The notes under the pieces are model-generated. The model had not been told where the DNA came from. It saw only the letters and a list, made by a program, of their open reading frames with translations, and searched no databases. Below, piece after piece: positions 33,744-42,495 of a stretch of 64,000 nucleotides of DNA. This DNA comes from Streptomyces sp. NBC_00377 (GTDB lineage: Bacteria; Actinomycetota; Actinomycetes; Streptomycetales; Streptomycetaceae): NCBI RefSeq assembly GCF_036075115.1, contig NZ_CP107958.1, positions 2,852,001-2,916,000 on the forward strand, given 5' to 3'. The translations under genes were made by a program, and so were the position numbers. The first letter of the stretch is position 1. Every line of letters starts with the position of its first letter.

Positions 33744-34409
33744 TTACTTCTTGCGGGCGGTGGCCCTCTTGGCGGTGGTCTTGCGCGCTGTCGACTTCGC
33801 GGCGGGGGCCGACTTGGCCGTCGCCTTCTTGGCCGGGGCCTTCTTGGCCGTCGTCTTCTTGGCCGTGGCCTTCGTGGCCGTCGTCTTCTTGGCGGCGCTC
33901 GGCTGGGCGGTGGTCTTCTTCGCCGTCGCCGTGGTCTTCTTCGCGGTGGTCTTCTTCGCCGCCGCCGTGGTCTTCCTGGCGGTCGTCTTCTTCGCCGCCG
34001 CGGTCTTCGTCGCGGTCGCGGCCTTCTTGGTGGCGGCCTTCTTGCCCGCGGCCTTCGCGATGGTGGCCGGGGGGCCGGAGAGGCTGCCCTTGGGGGCCTT
34101 CTTGACGGCGACCTCGCCACCGCGCGGCAGCTTCTTCGAGCCGCTCACCAGGTCCTTGAAGCCCTGGCCGGCGCGGAAGCGCGGCACGGACGTCTTCTTG
34201 ACCCGAACCCGCTCGCCCGTCTGGGGGTTACGGGCGTAGCGGGCCGGCCGGTCGACCTTCTCGAACGAACCGAAGCCGGTGACCGAGACCCGGTCCCCGG
34301 CCACGGTCGCGCGGACGATGGCGTCCAGGACCGCGTCGACCGCGTCGGCGGCCTGCTGGCGACCGCCCACCTTGTCGGCAATCGCTTCTACGAGCTGCGC
34401 CTTGTTCAC
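33744..34409 (-). CDS. hupS: HU-family nucleoid protein with long Lys/Ala tail (HupS)
   Basis: A 221-residue nucleoid protein. Residues 1-92 are a normal HU fold (MNKAQLVEAIADK, VTGFGSFEKVDRPARYARNP, RFRAGQGFKDLV). Residues 100-221 are a histone H1-like tail of KKTTAKK and KKATA repeats, which bends and compacts DNA and matches HupS of Streptomyces, needed for spore nucleoid compaction. GTG 34409 with AAGGGGAAG upstream. A rare AT-rich stretch (34455-34500) precedes it and probably holds its promoter. Confidence 0.95.
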   Translation of the reverse strand: MNKAQLVEAIADKVGGRQQAADAVDAVLDAIVRATVAGDRVSVTGFGSFEKVDRPARYARNPQTGERVRVKKTSVPRFRAGQGFKDLVSGSKKLPRGGEVAVKKAPKGSLSGPPATIAKAAGKKAATKKAATATKTAAAKKTTARKTTAAAKKTTAKKTTATAKKTTAQPSAAKKTTATKATAKKTTAKKAPAKKATAKSAPAAKSTARKTTAKRATARKK

Positions 34410-34547
34410 GTCTTCCCCTTCGGAGACATTAGCCGGAACGAAAGTGTCCAAGCTTTTTCGCACGTTAGGCAGATATATACCGCAAATCAAACACGAAACG
34501 GGCTAATCACCCTTGTGCCGCAACGAAATCGGGTGCTCCGGAGACGA

Positions 34548-34778
34548 TCAACGCTCCCCTCCGGGGATACGCCCCTCGTCGAGGTCCGTCATGAACCGCT
34601 CCAGACGCCTTGTCGCATCGGCGAGATCGTGCTTGGCCGCGGCCGTAATGACCAGCAGCTTCCGGGTCAGCGCCATCCGTACGCCCTCCGGGACTTGCAG
34701 TGCGCGCACTCTTGTGTGCGCTTCCTTGAGCTGGTTCGCGACCGCCGTATAGAGCTCGAGTTGGCCGTCGTGTTCCAT
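34548..34778 (-). CDS. Conserved small helical protein upstream of hupS
   Basis: A 76-residue, probably all-helical, protein (MEHDGQLELYTAVANQLKEA ... RRLERFMTDLDEGRIPGG). Located between leuD and hupS. ATG 34778 has no ribosome site, but CACAAT lies just upstream, so a leaderless transcript is possible. I do not recognise the family and cannot assign a function. Confidence 0.65.
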   Translation of the reverse strand: MEHDGQLELYTAVANQLKEAHTRVRALQVPEGVRMALTRKLLVITAAAKHDLADATRRLERFMTDLDEGRIPGGER

Positions 34779-34964
34779 GCACAGATTGTGCCATCTGGGG
34801 CGAGTTGTCGCCCGCCCAGGGGGCAACTGCCGCCTCAAACGGCCGCCCCGGAACGTGCGGCGGTCGCGACCTCACCAGGCGCGTACCCCGGCAACGACCG
34901 GCCTAACGTGGGAAGTTGGGAGGAACCGCGAAGGTTTCAGGGGGCCGAACGGGTGCAGACACAG

Positions 34965-34997
34965 CCGTACCCCCGATCGGACCGATCGGGGGTACGG
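34965..34997. terminator. leuD terminator, 16-bp perfect stem
   Basis: CCGTACCCCCGATCGG (34965-34980) and its exact complement at 34982-34997, one base apart. In RNA a few apical pairs must open to form the loop. It lies 59 bases past the leuD stop. Confidence 0.75.
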
Positions 34998-35055
34998 CGG
35001 GGGTGTCGCGGTGGCCGAAACTCGACCTGTTCAGGGCCTCGTCGGGGTGCCGGGG

Positions 35056-35649
35056 TCAGACCTGGAGCGTCCTCGGCTTGTACGACGGACGCTTGGCCTC
35101 GTAGGTGGCGATGTCGCCCTCGTTCTGGAGGGTGATGGAGATGTCGTCGAGGCCGTTGAGCAGCCGCCAGCGGGAGTTCTCGTCCAGCTCGAAGGAGGCG
35201 GTGATGCCCTCGGCCCGCACCTCACGCGCCTCGAGGTCCACCGTGATCTCCGCCTGCGGGTCCTTCTCGGTGAGCTCCCAGAGCGCGTCCACGATCTTCT
35301 GCTCGAGAACCACCGTGAGCAGGCCGTTCTTCAGCGAGTTACCCCGGAAGATGTCGGCGAAGCGGGACGAGATCACGGTCTTGAAGCCGTAGTTCTGGAG
35401 CGCCCAGACGGCGTGCTCACGGGAGGAACCCGTGCCGAAGTCGGGACCGGCGACCAGCACGCTCGCGCCCTGCCGCTCCGGGCGGTTGAGGACGAAGGTC
35501 TCGTCCTTGCGCCAGGCTTCGAACAGACCGTCCTCGAACCCGTCCCGCGTGACCTTCTTGAGCCAGTGAGCAGGGATGATCTGGTCGGTGTCGACGTTGG
35601 AGCGGCGCAGCGGGACGGCCCGGCCGGTGTGCGAGATGAATGCTTCCAT
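35056..35649 (-). CDS. leuD: 3-isopropylmalate dehydratase small subunit
   Basis: A 197-residue small subunit of isopropylmalate isomerase in leucine synthesis. [31 protein letters not shown] and [15 protein letters not shown] are the swivel-domain motifs that bind substrate. It starts six bases after leuC and ends before a strong terminator. Confidence 0.96.
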   Translation of the reverse strand: MEAFISHTGRAVPLRRSNVDTDQIIPAHWLKKVTRDGFEDGLFEAWRKDETFVLNRPERQGASVLVAGPDFGTGSSREHAVWALQNYGFKTVISSRFADIFRGNSLKNGLLTVVLEQKIVDALWELTEKDPQAEITVDLEAREVRAEGITASFELDENSRWRLLNGLDDISITLQNEGDIATYEAKRPSYKPRTLQV

Positions 35650-35655
35650 GACTGA

Positions 35656-37086
35656 TCAGACTCCAGCGGGCGTACGGGTCTCGGCGTCGGACAGGTCGGC
35701 CGGGGAGGCCAGGTGGCCCAGGACGGCCGTGGCGGCCGCGACCTGCGGCGACACCAGGTGCGTACGACCGCCCTTGCCCTGCCGGCCCTCGAAGTTGCGG
35801 TTGGAGGTGGACGCGGAGCGCTCACCCGGCGCCAGCTGGTCGGGGTTCATGCCGAGGCACATCGAGCAGCCCGCGTGCCGCCATTCGGCGCCGGCCTCCT
35901 TGAAGACGACGTCCAGGCCCTCGGAGACGGCCTGGAGGCCGACCCGCACCGAGCCGGGGACGACCAGCATCCGTACGCCGTCGGCGACTTTGCGGCCCTC
36001 GACGATGGCGGCGGCGGCCCGCAGGTCCTCGATGCGGCCGTTGGTGCACGAACCTACGAAGACGGTGTCCACGTTGATGGAGCGCAGCGGCTGCCCGGCC
36101 TCCAACCCCATGTATTCCAGGGCCTTTTCGGCGGCGTGGCGCTCCGAAGCGTCTTCGTACGAAGCGGGGTCGGGGACGGCGGCCGAAAGCGGCGCGCCCT
36201 GACCGGGGTTGGTGCCCCAGGTGACGAACGGCGACAGTGCGGCTCCGTCGATGACGACCTCGGCGTCGAACTCGGCGTCCTCGTCCGTCCTGAGCGTCTT
36301 CCAGTACTCGACCGCCGCGTCCCAGTCCGCGCCCTCGGGGGCGTGGTCGCGGCCCTTGATGTACTCGAAGGTGGTCCGGTCGGGGGCGATCATGCCCGCG
36401 CGGGCGCCGGCCTCGATCGACATGTTGCAGATGGTCATTCGGGCCTCCATCGAGAGCTTCTCGATGGCGGAGCCCCGGTACTCCAGGATGTAGCCCTGAC
36501 CGCCGCCGGTACCGATCTTGGCGATGATCGCCAGGATCAGGTCTTTCGCGGTCACACCGTCGGGCAGCTCGCCCTCGACCGTGATCGCCATGGTCTTGGG
36601 GCGGGCCAGCGGCAGCGTCTGGGTGGCCAGCACGTGCTCGACCTGCGAGGTGCCGATGCCGAACGCCAGCGCGCCGAACGCGCCGTGCGTGGAGGTGTGG
36701 GAGTCACCGCAGACCACGGTGGTGCCGGGCTGGGTCAGTCCCAACTGGGGGCCGACGACGTGCACGACTCCCTGCTCGACGTCGCCGAGCGGGTGCAGCC
36801 GCACGCCGAACTCCGCGCAGTTCTTGCGCAGCGTCTCCAGCTGGGCGCGCGAGACCGGGTCGGCGATCGGCTTGTCGATGTCGAGGGTCGGGGTGTTGTG
36901 GTCCTCGGTCGCGATGGTGAGGTCGAGACGGCGCACCGGGCGGCCGTTCTGCCGCAGTCCGTCGAAGGCCTGCGGGCTGGTCACCTCGTGCAGGAGGTGC
37001 AGATCGATGAAGAGAAGGTCGGGCTCGCCCTCGGCGCGCCGGACGACGTGGTCGTCCCAGACCTTCTCCGCGAGTGTCCTACCCAT
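35656..37086 (-). CDS. leuC: 3-isopropylmalate dehydratase large subunit
   Basis: A 476-residue aconitase-like iron-sulfur subunit that isomerises 2- to 3-isopropylmalate with Leu[16 protein letters not shown] supplies one cluster Cys and [13 protein letters not shown] the other two. [13 protein letters not shown] is the substrate motif. ATG 37086 begins [15 protein letters not shown]. It is divergent from ndgR, its likely regulator, across 189 bases. Confidence 0.96.
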   Translation of the reverse strand: MGRTLAEKVWDDHVVRRAEGEPDLLFIDLHLLHEVTSPQAFDGLRQNGRPVRRLDLTIATEDHNTPTLDIDKPIADPVSRAQLETLRKNCAEFGVRLHPLGDVEQGVVHVVGPQLGLTQPGTTVVCGDSHTSTHGAFGALAFGIGTSQVEHVLATQTLPLARPKTMAITVEGELPDGVTAKDLILAIIAKIGTGGGQGYILEYRGSAIEKLSMEARMTICNMSIEAGARAGMIAPDRTTFEYIKGRDHAPEGADWDAAVEYWKTLRTDEDAEFDAEVVIDGAALSPFVTWGTNPGQGAPLSAAVPDPASYEDASERHAAEKALEYMGLEAGQPLRSINVDTVFVGSCTNGRIEDLRAAAAIVEGRKVADGVRMLVVPGSVRVGLQAVSEGLDVVFKEAGAEWRHAGCSMCLGMNPDQLAPGERSASTSNRNFEGRQGKGGRTHLVSPQVAAATAVLGHLASPADLSDAETRTPAGV

Positions 37087-37220
37087 CGCTTTCCCTCCGG
37101 CCGGCAATGACGCACCGGCCCAACTAGAGATCTTGTGGAGGCGACGCCCTCTGCCCCTGTTCCCGGGCACCCGCCGCCAGGCCCGTCGGTCCGCGGGCCA
37201 CCATGCGTCCAAGGGTTGCG

Positions 37221-37262
37221 CGTCTCACGGAAAAATGAACTTGCGTTTCACAGAGTGAGACG
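37221..37262. promoter_or_regulatory. Putative NdgR operator between leuC and ndgR
   Basis: CGTCTCAC (37221-37228) and its exact complement GTGAGACG (37255-37262) bracket a 26-base A-rich centre with TTTCAC-AGA-GTGAGA inside it. It lies 14 bases before the ndgR ATG. IclR regulators such as NdgR usually bind next to their own start and control the divergent leuCD genes. Confidence 0.55.
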
Positions 37263-37275
37263 GGAGTATCGTTGC

Positions 37276-37992
37276 ATGGACAACAGTAGCGGCGTCGGCG
37301 TCCTGGACAAGGCAGCCCTTGTCCTGAGCGCCCTGGAGTCCGGTCCGGCCACCCTCGCAGGCTTGGTCGCTGCCACCGGACTCGCACGACCCACGGCTCA
37401 CCGACTGGCCGTGGCTTTGGAACACCACCGTATGGTGGCGCGCGACATGCAGGGCCGTTTCATCCTCGGCCCGCGGTTGGCCGAGCTGGCCGCGGCCGCC
37501 GGCGAGGACCGGCTGCTCGCCACCGCCGGTCCGGTGCTGACGCACCTGCGTGACATCACCGGCGAGAGCGCGCAGCTCTATCGCCGCCAGGGCGACATGC
37601 GCATCTGCGTGGCCGCGGCGGAACGCCTGTCCGGCCTTCGGGACACCGTCCCGGTCGGTTCCACGCTCACGATGAAGGCCGGCTCGTCGGCCCAGATCCT
37701 GATGGCCTGGGAGGAGCCCGAGCGTCTGCACCGCGGCCTCCAGGGCGCCCGCTTCACGGCGACGGCCCTGTCGGGCGTACGGCGCCGCGGCTGGGCCCAG
37801 TCCATCGGCGAGCGCGAGCCGGGCGTCGCCTCCGTGTCGGCTCCCGTGCGCGGCCCCTCCAACCGCGTGGTGGCCGCCGTCTCCGTCTCGGGCCCGATCG
37901 AGCGTCTGACCCGCCACCCGGGCCGTATGCACGCCCAGGCGGTCATCGACGCGGCGGCCCGCCTGTCGGAGGCCCTGCGCCGGACCGGCTGA
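37276..37992 (+). CDS. ndgR: IclR-family regulator NdgR
   Basis: A 238-residue regulator. The winged helix is at residues 8-70 (LDKAALVLSALESGPATLAG ... GLARPTAHRLAVAL), and the IclR effector domain follows (LTHLRDITGESAQLY, VGSTLTMKAGSSAQ). NdgR of Streptomyces is known to activate or repress amino-acid genes including leuCD and is named for nitrogen-dependent growth. Divergent placement from leuC agrees. ATG 37276 follows GGGAGTATCGTTGC. Confidence 0.93.
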   Translation: MDNSSGVGVLDKAALVLSALESGPATLAGLVAATGLARPTAHRLAVALEHHRMVARDMQGRFILGPRLAELAAAAGEDRLLATAGPVLTHLRDITGESAQLYRRQGDMRICVAAAERLSGLRDTVPVGSTLTMKAGSSAQILMAWEEPERLHRGLQGARFTATALSGVRRRGWAQSIGEREPGVASVSAPVRGPSNRVVAAVSVSGPIERLTRHPGRMHAQAVIDAAARLSEALRRTG

Positions 37993-38148
37993 CCCTGCTC
38001 CCGGGAAGGGGCGGCCTCAACGCCGCGGCAGCCCTCTCCCGTACGGCAAGGTCACCCGCTCCAGGAGCGCGGGACCGTATCGCCATGCGCCTCCCCCGCG
38101 TGGGCGCGACCGCCGCGACGGCCTCGCACCCGGCACACCACAGGGCCC

Positions 38149-38643
38149 TTACGTGGTGGACCGATGAGCGAAACGGTCCTTCGCGGAGCGCCCCCGCCGC
38201 TCCAACGGGACCTGCCCGTGCGCGGCCGCCAGGCCGAACGCCGGCATGTCCCCGTAGATCGCCTCGTACGACCCCTCCGGCACCACATAGGTCTCGTGCC
38301 AGATCCCCACGTGGCCCCGCACCTTCCCGCCCCGCTCCAGGCGGTTGACCTTCGCCCAGGCCTTGTGGTGGAACGCGTCGGGCGCGCTCGCGTAGGCGTA
38401 CAGCTTCTCCTTGGACTCCCAGTACTGGACGACGTAGTACGTCCTCGGCGAGGCCGTCAGCAGCACCCGGGAGAGCAGGCCCCGGCCCGGATCCTTCTTC
38501 AGCTCCGCGAGCATGCGCAGCATGGCCAGCATGACCGGCACCCACTGGTGCACGGCCCAGAAGTGGTTGACGCGCATCCCGATCAGCAGGACGACCACGT
38601 CTCCACGGGCGTCCGCAGTGGTACGACCGACTTCGACAGACAT
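38149..38643 (-). CDS. DUF4188 protein (P450-associated monooxygenase-like)
   Basis: A 164-residue protein of the DUF4188 family, related by fold to ABM/dimeric alpha-beta barrel proteins: LLIGMRVNHFWAVHQWVPVM, YYVVQYWESKEKLYAYA and HHKAWAKVNR. Function unknown; members are near MerR regulators and stress genes. It is divergent from a MerR gene with 38 bases between the starts and shares an operator with it. Confidence 0.82.
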   Translation of the reverse strand: MSVEVGRTTADARGDVVVLLIGMRVNHFWAVHQWVPVMLAMLRMLAELKKDPGRGLLSRVLLTASPRTYYVVQYWESKEKLYAYASAPDAFHHKAWAKVNRLERGGKVRGHVGIWHETYVVPEGSYEAIYGDMPAFGLAAAHGQVPLERRGRSAKDRFAHRSTT

Positions 38644-38645
38644 GC

Positions 38646-38666
38646 TTGGATAGTGCCGCTGTCCAA
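38646..38666. promoter_or_regulatory. MerR-type operator
   Basis: TTGGATAGTG-C-CGCTGTCCAA dyad (8 of 10 positions match) in the 38-base space between DUF4188 and the MerR gene. Length and symmetry fit MerR sites inside stretched promoter spacers. Confidence 0.6.
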
Positions 38667-38681
38667 AGAAGGGCGCAAGGG

Positions 38682-39326
38682 ATGCGGCTGTCCGAACTGA
38701 GCGAGCGCAGCGGTGTGTCCACCGCGACGATCAAGTACTACCTGCGCGAGGGCCTCGTGCCGCCCGGCCGCCAGATCAACGCCACGACCGCCGAGTACGA
38801 CGAGGAGCATCTGCGCCGGCTGCGCCTGGTGCGCGCGATGATCCAGGTGGGGAAGCTACCGGTGGCCACGGTCCGCGAGATCCTCGGCCATGTCGACGAC
38901 GACTCCCTGGGCCGCACGATGCGGCTCGGCGCGGCCCTGTGGGCGCTGCCGCAGGTTCCGGAGCCGGACGCGGAGGACGAGTACGTACGCGCCGCCCGCC
39001 AGGAGGCGGACGAACTGCTGCGGACCCTGGGGTGGTCGAACGCCCGACTGCTGACGTCCCTCTCCCCCGCCTACCGCTCACTGGTGGTGGAGGTGGCCGC
39101 GATGCGCCGGCTCGGCTACGACTGGAACGCCGAACTCCTCGTGTCCTACGCCCGGTTGATGCACCGGGCGGCCGTGCTGGATCTGGACTTCGTGGAGAGC
39201 CGGGAGTCGGAGGCTGAGCGGATCGAGGCGGCGGTGCTGGGCGCGATCCTCGTCGACCCGATGCTTCAGGCGCTGCACCGGCTGGCGCAGGAGGAGGAGT
39301 CGGCGCGGCGGTACGGCTTCGAATGA
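38682..39326 (+). CDS. MerR-family transcriptional regulator
   Basis: A 214-residue regulator. Residues 1-70 hold the MerR winged helix (MRLSELSERSGVSTATIKYY, YDEEHLRRLRLVRAM). The rest is a helical effector domain of unknown ligand, without Cys metal ligands. ATG 38682 is preceded by AAGAAGGG eight bases upstream; the upstream frame start would cover the operator. Probably controls DUF4188 and itself. Confidence 0.87.
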   Translation: MRLSELSERSGVSTATIKYYLREGLVPPGRQINATTAEYDEEHLRRLRLVRAMIQVGKLPVATVREILGHVDDDSLGRTMRLGAALWALPQVPEPDAEDEYVRAARQEADELLRTLGWSNARLLTSLSPAYRSLVVEVAAMRRLGYDWNAELLVSYARLMHRAAVLDLDFVESRESEAERIEAAVLGAILVDPMLQALHRLAQEEESARRYGFE

Positions 39327-39435
39327 GGACCGGCCGGGCGGAGCCCGACGAACAAGGCCCGTCCGAAAGGCCCGGTCGAACAAGGCCGGACATGGGACAA
39401 GCCCCTCGCCGAAGCGAAGGGCTTGTCCGTTCACG

Positions 39436-39508
39436 TACCCCCGACCGGATTCGAACCGGCGCTACCGCCTTGAGAGGGCGGCGTGCTAGGCCGCTACACA
39501 ACGGGGGC
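39436..39508 (-). tRNA. tRNA-Glu (CTC), copy 1
   Basis: 73 bases folding as a full cloverleaf: acceptor GCCCCCG with CGGGGGT, anticodon stem CCGCC/GGCGG with loop CTCTCAA (anticodon CTC), T loop GGTTCGAATCC. CCA is not encoded. Identical to the copy at 39629. Confidence 0.96.
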
Positions 39509-39536
39509 CTGCATCATGCGTTTCCGCAGATCAGAG

Positions 39537-39608
39537 CTGGTCTACCAGGACTCGAACCTAGAATGACGGTACCAGAAACCGTAGTGTTGCCAATTACACC
39601 ATAGACCA
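39537..39608 (-). tRNA. tRNA-Gln (CTG), copy 1
   Basis: 72 bases: acceptor TGGTCTA/TAGACCA, anticodon stem ACGGT/ACCGT with loop TTCTGGT (anticodon CTG), T arm GGTTCGAGTCC. In actinobacteria it is first charged with Glu and then amidated. Confidence 0.95.
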
Positions 39609-39628
39609 AGGTGATTCAATGAAAAGCG

Positions 39629-39701
39629 TACCCCCGACCGGATTCGAACCGGCGCTACCGCCTTGAGAGGGCGGCGTGCTAGGCCGCTACACAACGGGGG
39701 C
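39629..39701 (-). tRNA. tRNA-Glu (CTC), copy 2
   Basis: Base-for-base identical to the 39436 copy; anticodon CTC, 73 bases, no encoded CCA. Confidence 0.96.
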
Positions 39702-39763
39702 CCTAGCGATCCTGCATCGAAGTGAGGGGGAGCTACCCGAACTCTCCTCGCGGGAAGGATCAG

Positions 39764-39836
39764 TACCCCCGACCGGATTCGAACCGGCGCTACTGCCGTG
39801 AGAGGGCAGCGTGCTAGGCCGCTACACAACGGGGGC
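39764..39836 (-). tRNA. tRNA-Glu (CTC), variant copy 3
   Basis: Same body as copies 1 and 2 but with anticodon stem CTGCC/GGCAG and loop CTCTCAC, compensated changes that keep pairing. Anticodon CTC. Confidence 0.95.
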
Positions 39837-39878
39837 TTCGTGGAGTAGATCTCCACAGGTGCAGATAAGCTCTGCGAG

Positions 39879-39950
39879 CTGGCCTACCTGGACTCGAACC
39901 AAGACTAACTGAACCAGAATCAGTCGTGCTGCCAATTACACCATAGGCCA
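39879..39950 (-). tRNA. tRNA-Gln (CTG), copy 2
   Basis: 72 bases: acceptor TGGCCTA/TAGGCCA, anticodon stem ACTGA/TCAGT with loop TTCTGGT (anticodon CTG). It differs from copy 1 in acceptor and anticodon stems. Probably first in a minus-strand Gln-Glu-Glu-Gln-Glu transcript. Confidence 0.95.
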
Positions 39951-40042
39951 CTGGAACGCAAGCCCCGTGGGGGTTCTTGTTCTAGCGTTGCTCCTCCGGT
40001 TTGCGGCCTTTCGGCCCGCTCCTCGGCGGCGCAGGAAGAACA

Positions 40043-40771
40043 TTACCCGAAGGTGGACCGGGCTCCAAAACGGGTATCGGGGCCGAGGATCGCGGGCAGT
40101 TCGGCGAGCGAGACGATCCGGTGGCGTCCGGACGGCAGCTCGACGGTGGCCGTGCCGTAGCGGTCGATCCACACGGAGAGCAGCCCGGCGTCGGCGGCGC
40201 CCCGGCCGTCGATCTCCGGATGGTCGCCGACGTAGGCCACCTGGTGCGGGGCGAGCGACAGGGCCTCGCAGGCCGCGAGGAAGGCGCCGGCCTCCGGCTT
40301 GGAGACGCCCAGTTCCGCCGCGCAGAGGATGACCTCGAAACGGTCGTGCACACCGAGGACGCGCAGCTTGTGGTCCTGGACGTGGATGCTGGAGTTGGAG
40401 AGCACCGCGTGCCGGTGGCTGGCGGCGAGGGTGTCCAGTACCGGAAGGACGTCCGGGAAGAGCGACCAGGCCGCCTCGTAGTGGGAGAAATACCGCTGGA
40501 GCCAGGCGTCGGCCTCGGCGTCGGACATCTCGCGGCCCAGGAACGCCCGTACCCGGTCCCGGCGCTGGTCCTCGAAGGTGATCCCGCCCGCCGAGAACCG
40601 GGCCCAGTGCTCGTCGGTGACCTCGCGCCACCGCGCGAGCCCCGCCTCCGCGGTACCGAACCGGCCGAGCAGCCCCTCGGCCGTCAGATACGACCGCATG
40701 CCCTCCCGGTCGGCGGTCGTGTAGTCGAAAAGGGTGTCGTCCACGTCCCAGACCACGGCACGAATGCTCAT
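40043..40771 (-). CDS. HAD-superfamily hydrolase
   Basis: A 242-residue phosphatase-type protein. Motif I is VVWDVDDTLFDYT with the Asp nucleophile, motif II AVLSNSSIH, motif III Lys in GVSKPEAGAF and motif IV VGDHPEIDGRGAADAG. A helical cap lies between motifs I and II, as in YjjG/phosphoglycolate-phosphatase-like enzymes. Substrate unknown. It lies between the tRNA cluster and gltX, all on the minus strand. Confidence 0.88.
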   Translation of the reverse strand: MSIRAVVWDVDDTLFDYTTADREGMRSYLTAEGLLGRFGTAEAGLARWREVTDEHWARFSAGGITFEDQRRDRVRAFLGREMSDAEADAWLQRYFSHYEAAWSLFPDVLPVLDTLAASHRHAVLSNSSIHVQDHKLRVLGVHDRFEVILCAAELGVSKPEAGAFLAACEALSLAPHQVAYVGDHPEIDGRGAADAGLLSVWIDRYGTATVELPSGRHRIVSLAELPAILGPDTRFGARSTFG

Positions 40772-40920
40772 GTCCCGACGGTATCGCGAGGCTGACGCGC
40801 TGAGGACATGAGCGGGTGGAGTACGTGGTCGCGGGGGCCGTCACGGTGGTCGTCGTGCTGGAGATCCTCGACGAGTCCGTCTGTCCGGTCGATGACAGCG
40901 ACGCGGCCCGGGGTGAACGC

Positions 40921-40959
40921 GTGAGGGGCGGCACCCGGGATCCCGGTGCCGCCCCTCAC
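40921..40959 (-). terminator. gltX terminator
   Basis: GTGAGGGGCGGCACC (40921-40935) pairs perfectly with GGTGCCGCCCCTCAC (40945-40959), 15 bp with a 9-base loop, 13 bases after the gltX stop. Confidence 0.8.
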
Positions 40960-40971
40960 GTGTGTCCCGGC

Positions 40972-42495
40972 TTACGCCGCGAGCCTCGCGAGGGCCGCGT
41001 CGATGCGGGCCAGCGTCTTCTCCTTGCCCAGGACCTCCAGGGACTCGAAGAGCGGCAGGCCGACCGTGCGGCCGGTGACGGCGACGCGGACCGGGGCCTG
41101 GGCCTTGCCGAGCTTGAGCCCATGCACCTCACCGGCGGCCAGGACGGCCTCCTTGAGGGACTCGGACGAGGTCCAGTCGGCGGCCGCCAGCTTCTCGCGG
41201 GCCGTCGTGAGCAGCGCGTCGCTGCCCTCCTTCATCGCCTTCGTCCAGCTCGCCTCGTCGAAGACCGGCTCGGGGAGGAAGAGGAAGTCGACGTTGTCGG
41301 TGATCTCCGACAGCACCTTCAGACGGGTCTGGGCGTGCGGGGCGATCGCCTCCCACCTGGCCGCGTCGAAGTCCTCCGGGGACCAGGGGGCGTAGGGGGC
41401 CTTCAGCCAGGGCGCGCAGCGCTCCGTGAAGTCCTTCACGTCCAGCAGGCGGATGTGGTCGGCGTTGATCGCCTCGCACTTCTTCAGGTCGAAGCGCGCC
41501 GGGTTGGGGTTGACGTCCCCGATCTCGAAGGCCGCGGTCATCTCGTCCATCGTGAAGATGTCCTGGTCGGCCGAGAGCGACCAGCCGAGCAGCGAGAGGT
41601 AGTTGAGCAGTCCCTCGGGGAGGAAGCCGCGCTCGCGGTAGAGGTTGAGCGAGGACTCCGGGTCCCGCTTCGACAGCTTCTTGTTGCCCTCGCCCATCAC
41701 GTACGGCAGGTGGCCGAAGCGCGGGGTCCCCTGGGCGATGCCCAGTTCGGTCAGCGCCTTGTACAGGGCGATCTGGCGGGGGGTGGAGGAGAGCAGGTCC
41801 TCACCGCGCAGGACGTGCGTGATCTCCATCAGCGCGTCGTCCACCGGGTTGACCAGGGTGTACAGCGGGGCGCCGTTCGCGCGGACGATGCCGAAGTCCG
41901 GCACGTTCTCGGCGGTGAACGTCAGCTCGCCTCGGACCAGGTCCGTGAACGTGATCGTCTCGTCGGGCATCCGGAAACGGACGATCGGGGTGCGGCCCTG
42001 GGCCTTGTACTCCGCCACCTGCTCCTCGGTGAGGTCGCGGCAGTGGCCGTCGTAGCCGGAGGGCCGGCCGGCGGCGCGGGCGGCGTCGCGGCGGGTGTCC
42101 AGCTCCTCCTGGGAGCAGTAGCAGTGGTAGGCGTGGCCGGCGTCGAGGAGCTTGCGGGCGACGTCGGCGTAGAGGTCCATCCGCTGCGACTGGCGGTACG
42201 GCGCGTGCGGGCCGCCGACCTCGGGGCCCTCGTCCCAGTCGAAGCCCAGCCAGCGCAGCGAGTCCAGCAGCTGGTCGTAGGACTCCTCGGAGTCGCGGGC
42301 GGCGTCGGTGTCCTCGATGCGGAAGACCAGCGTGCCCTGGTGGTGCTTGGCGAACGCCCAGTTGAACAGGGCGGTGCGGACCAGGCCCACGTGGGGGTTA
42401 CCGGTGGGCGAGGGACAGAAACGGACGCGTGGGGGTACCCCCTGTCCGAGCGAAGTCGAGGACTTGGGGGAGGGAGAGCCGGGTGCGCTAGCCAC
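40972..42495 (-). CDS. gltX: Glutamyl-tRNA synthetase
   Basis: A 507-residue class I synthetase charging tRNA-Glu, and by actinobacterial practice also tRNA-Gln, since these bacteria lack a Gln enzyme and use Gat[22 protein letters not shown] is the HIGH region, [11 protein letters not shown] the zinc-like part, and NKKLSKRD the KMSKS loop. The first 25 residues ([20 protein letters not shown]) are an extension that comes from an inserted palindromic sequence. GTG 42495 is preferred over TTG 42504. The start overlaps the stop of the upstream FAH gene by 8 bp. Five Glu/Gln tRNA genes lie about 1 kb downstream. Confidence 0.96.
   Translation of the reverse strand: MASAPGSPSPKSSTSLGQGVPPRVRFCPSPTGNPHVGLVRTALFNWAFAKHHQGTLVFRIEDTDAARDSEESYDQLLDSLRWLGFDWDEGPEVGGPHAPYRQSQRMDLYADVARKLLDAGHAYHCYCSQEELDTRRDAARAAGRPSGYDGHCRDLTEEQVAEYKAQGRTPIVRFRMPDETITFTDLVRGELTFTAENVPDFGIVRANGAPLYTLVNPVDDALMEITHVLRGEDLLSSTPRQIALYKALTELGIAQGTPRFGHLPYVMGEGNKKLSKRDPESSLNLYRERGFLPEGLLNYLSLLGWSLSADQDIFTMDEMTAAFEIGDVNPNPARFDLKKCEAINADHIRLLDVKDFTERCAPWLKAPYAPWSPEDFDAARWEAIAPHAQTRLKVLSEITDNVDFLFLPEPVFDEASWTKAMKEGSDALLTTAREKLAAADWTSSESLKEAVLAAGEVHGLKLGKAQAPVRVAVTGRTVGLPLFESLEVLGKEKTLARIDAALARLAA
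42430..42476. repeat. REP-like palindromic element inside gltX start
   Basis: GGGGGTACCCCC, then a tetraloop-like GAGCGAAGTCGAG flanked by TGTCC and GGAC, then TTGGGGG. This CCCCC...GGGGG pattern with a central CGAAG-type loop resembles a short repeat that I recall as very common in Streptomyces intergenic DNA. Here it lies inside the coding frame and supplies the extra N-terminal residues of GltX. Confidence 0.6.

Noticed and set aside
33744..34100. Short direct repeats resembling a repeat array
   Set aside because: They encode the KKTTAKK tail of HupS; spacing is irregular and there are no unique spacers, so not CRISPR.
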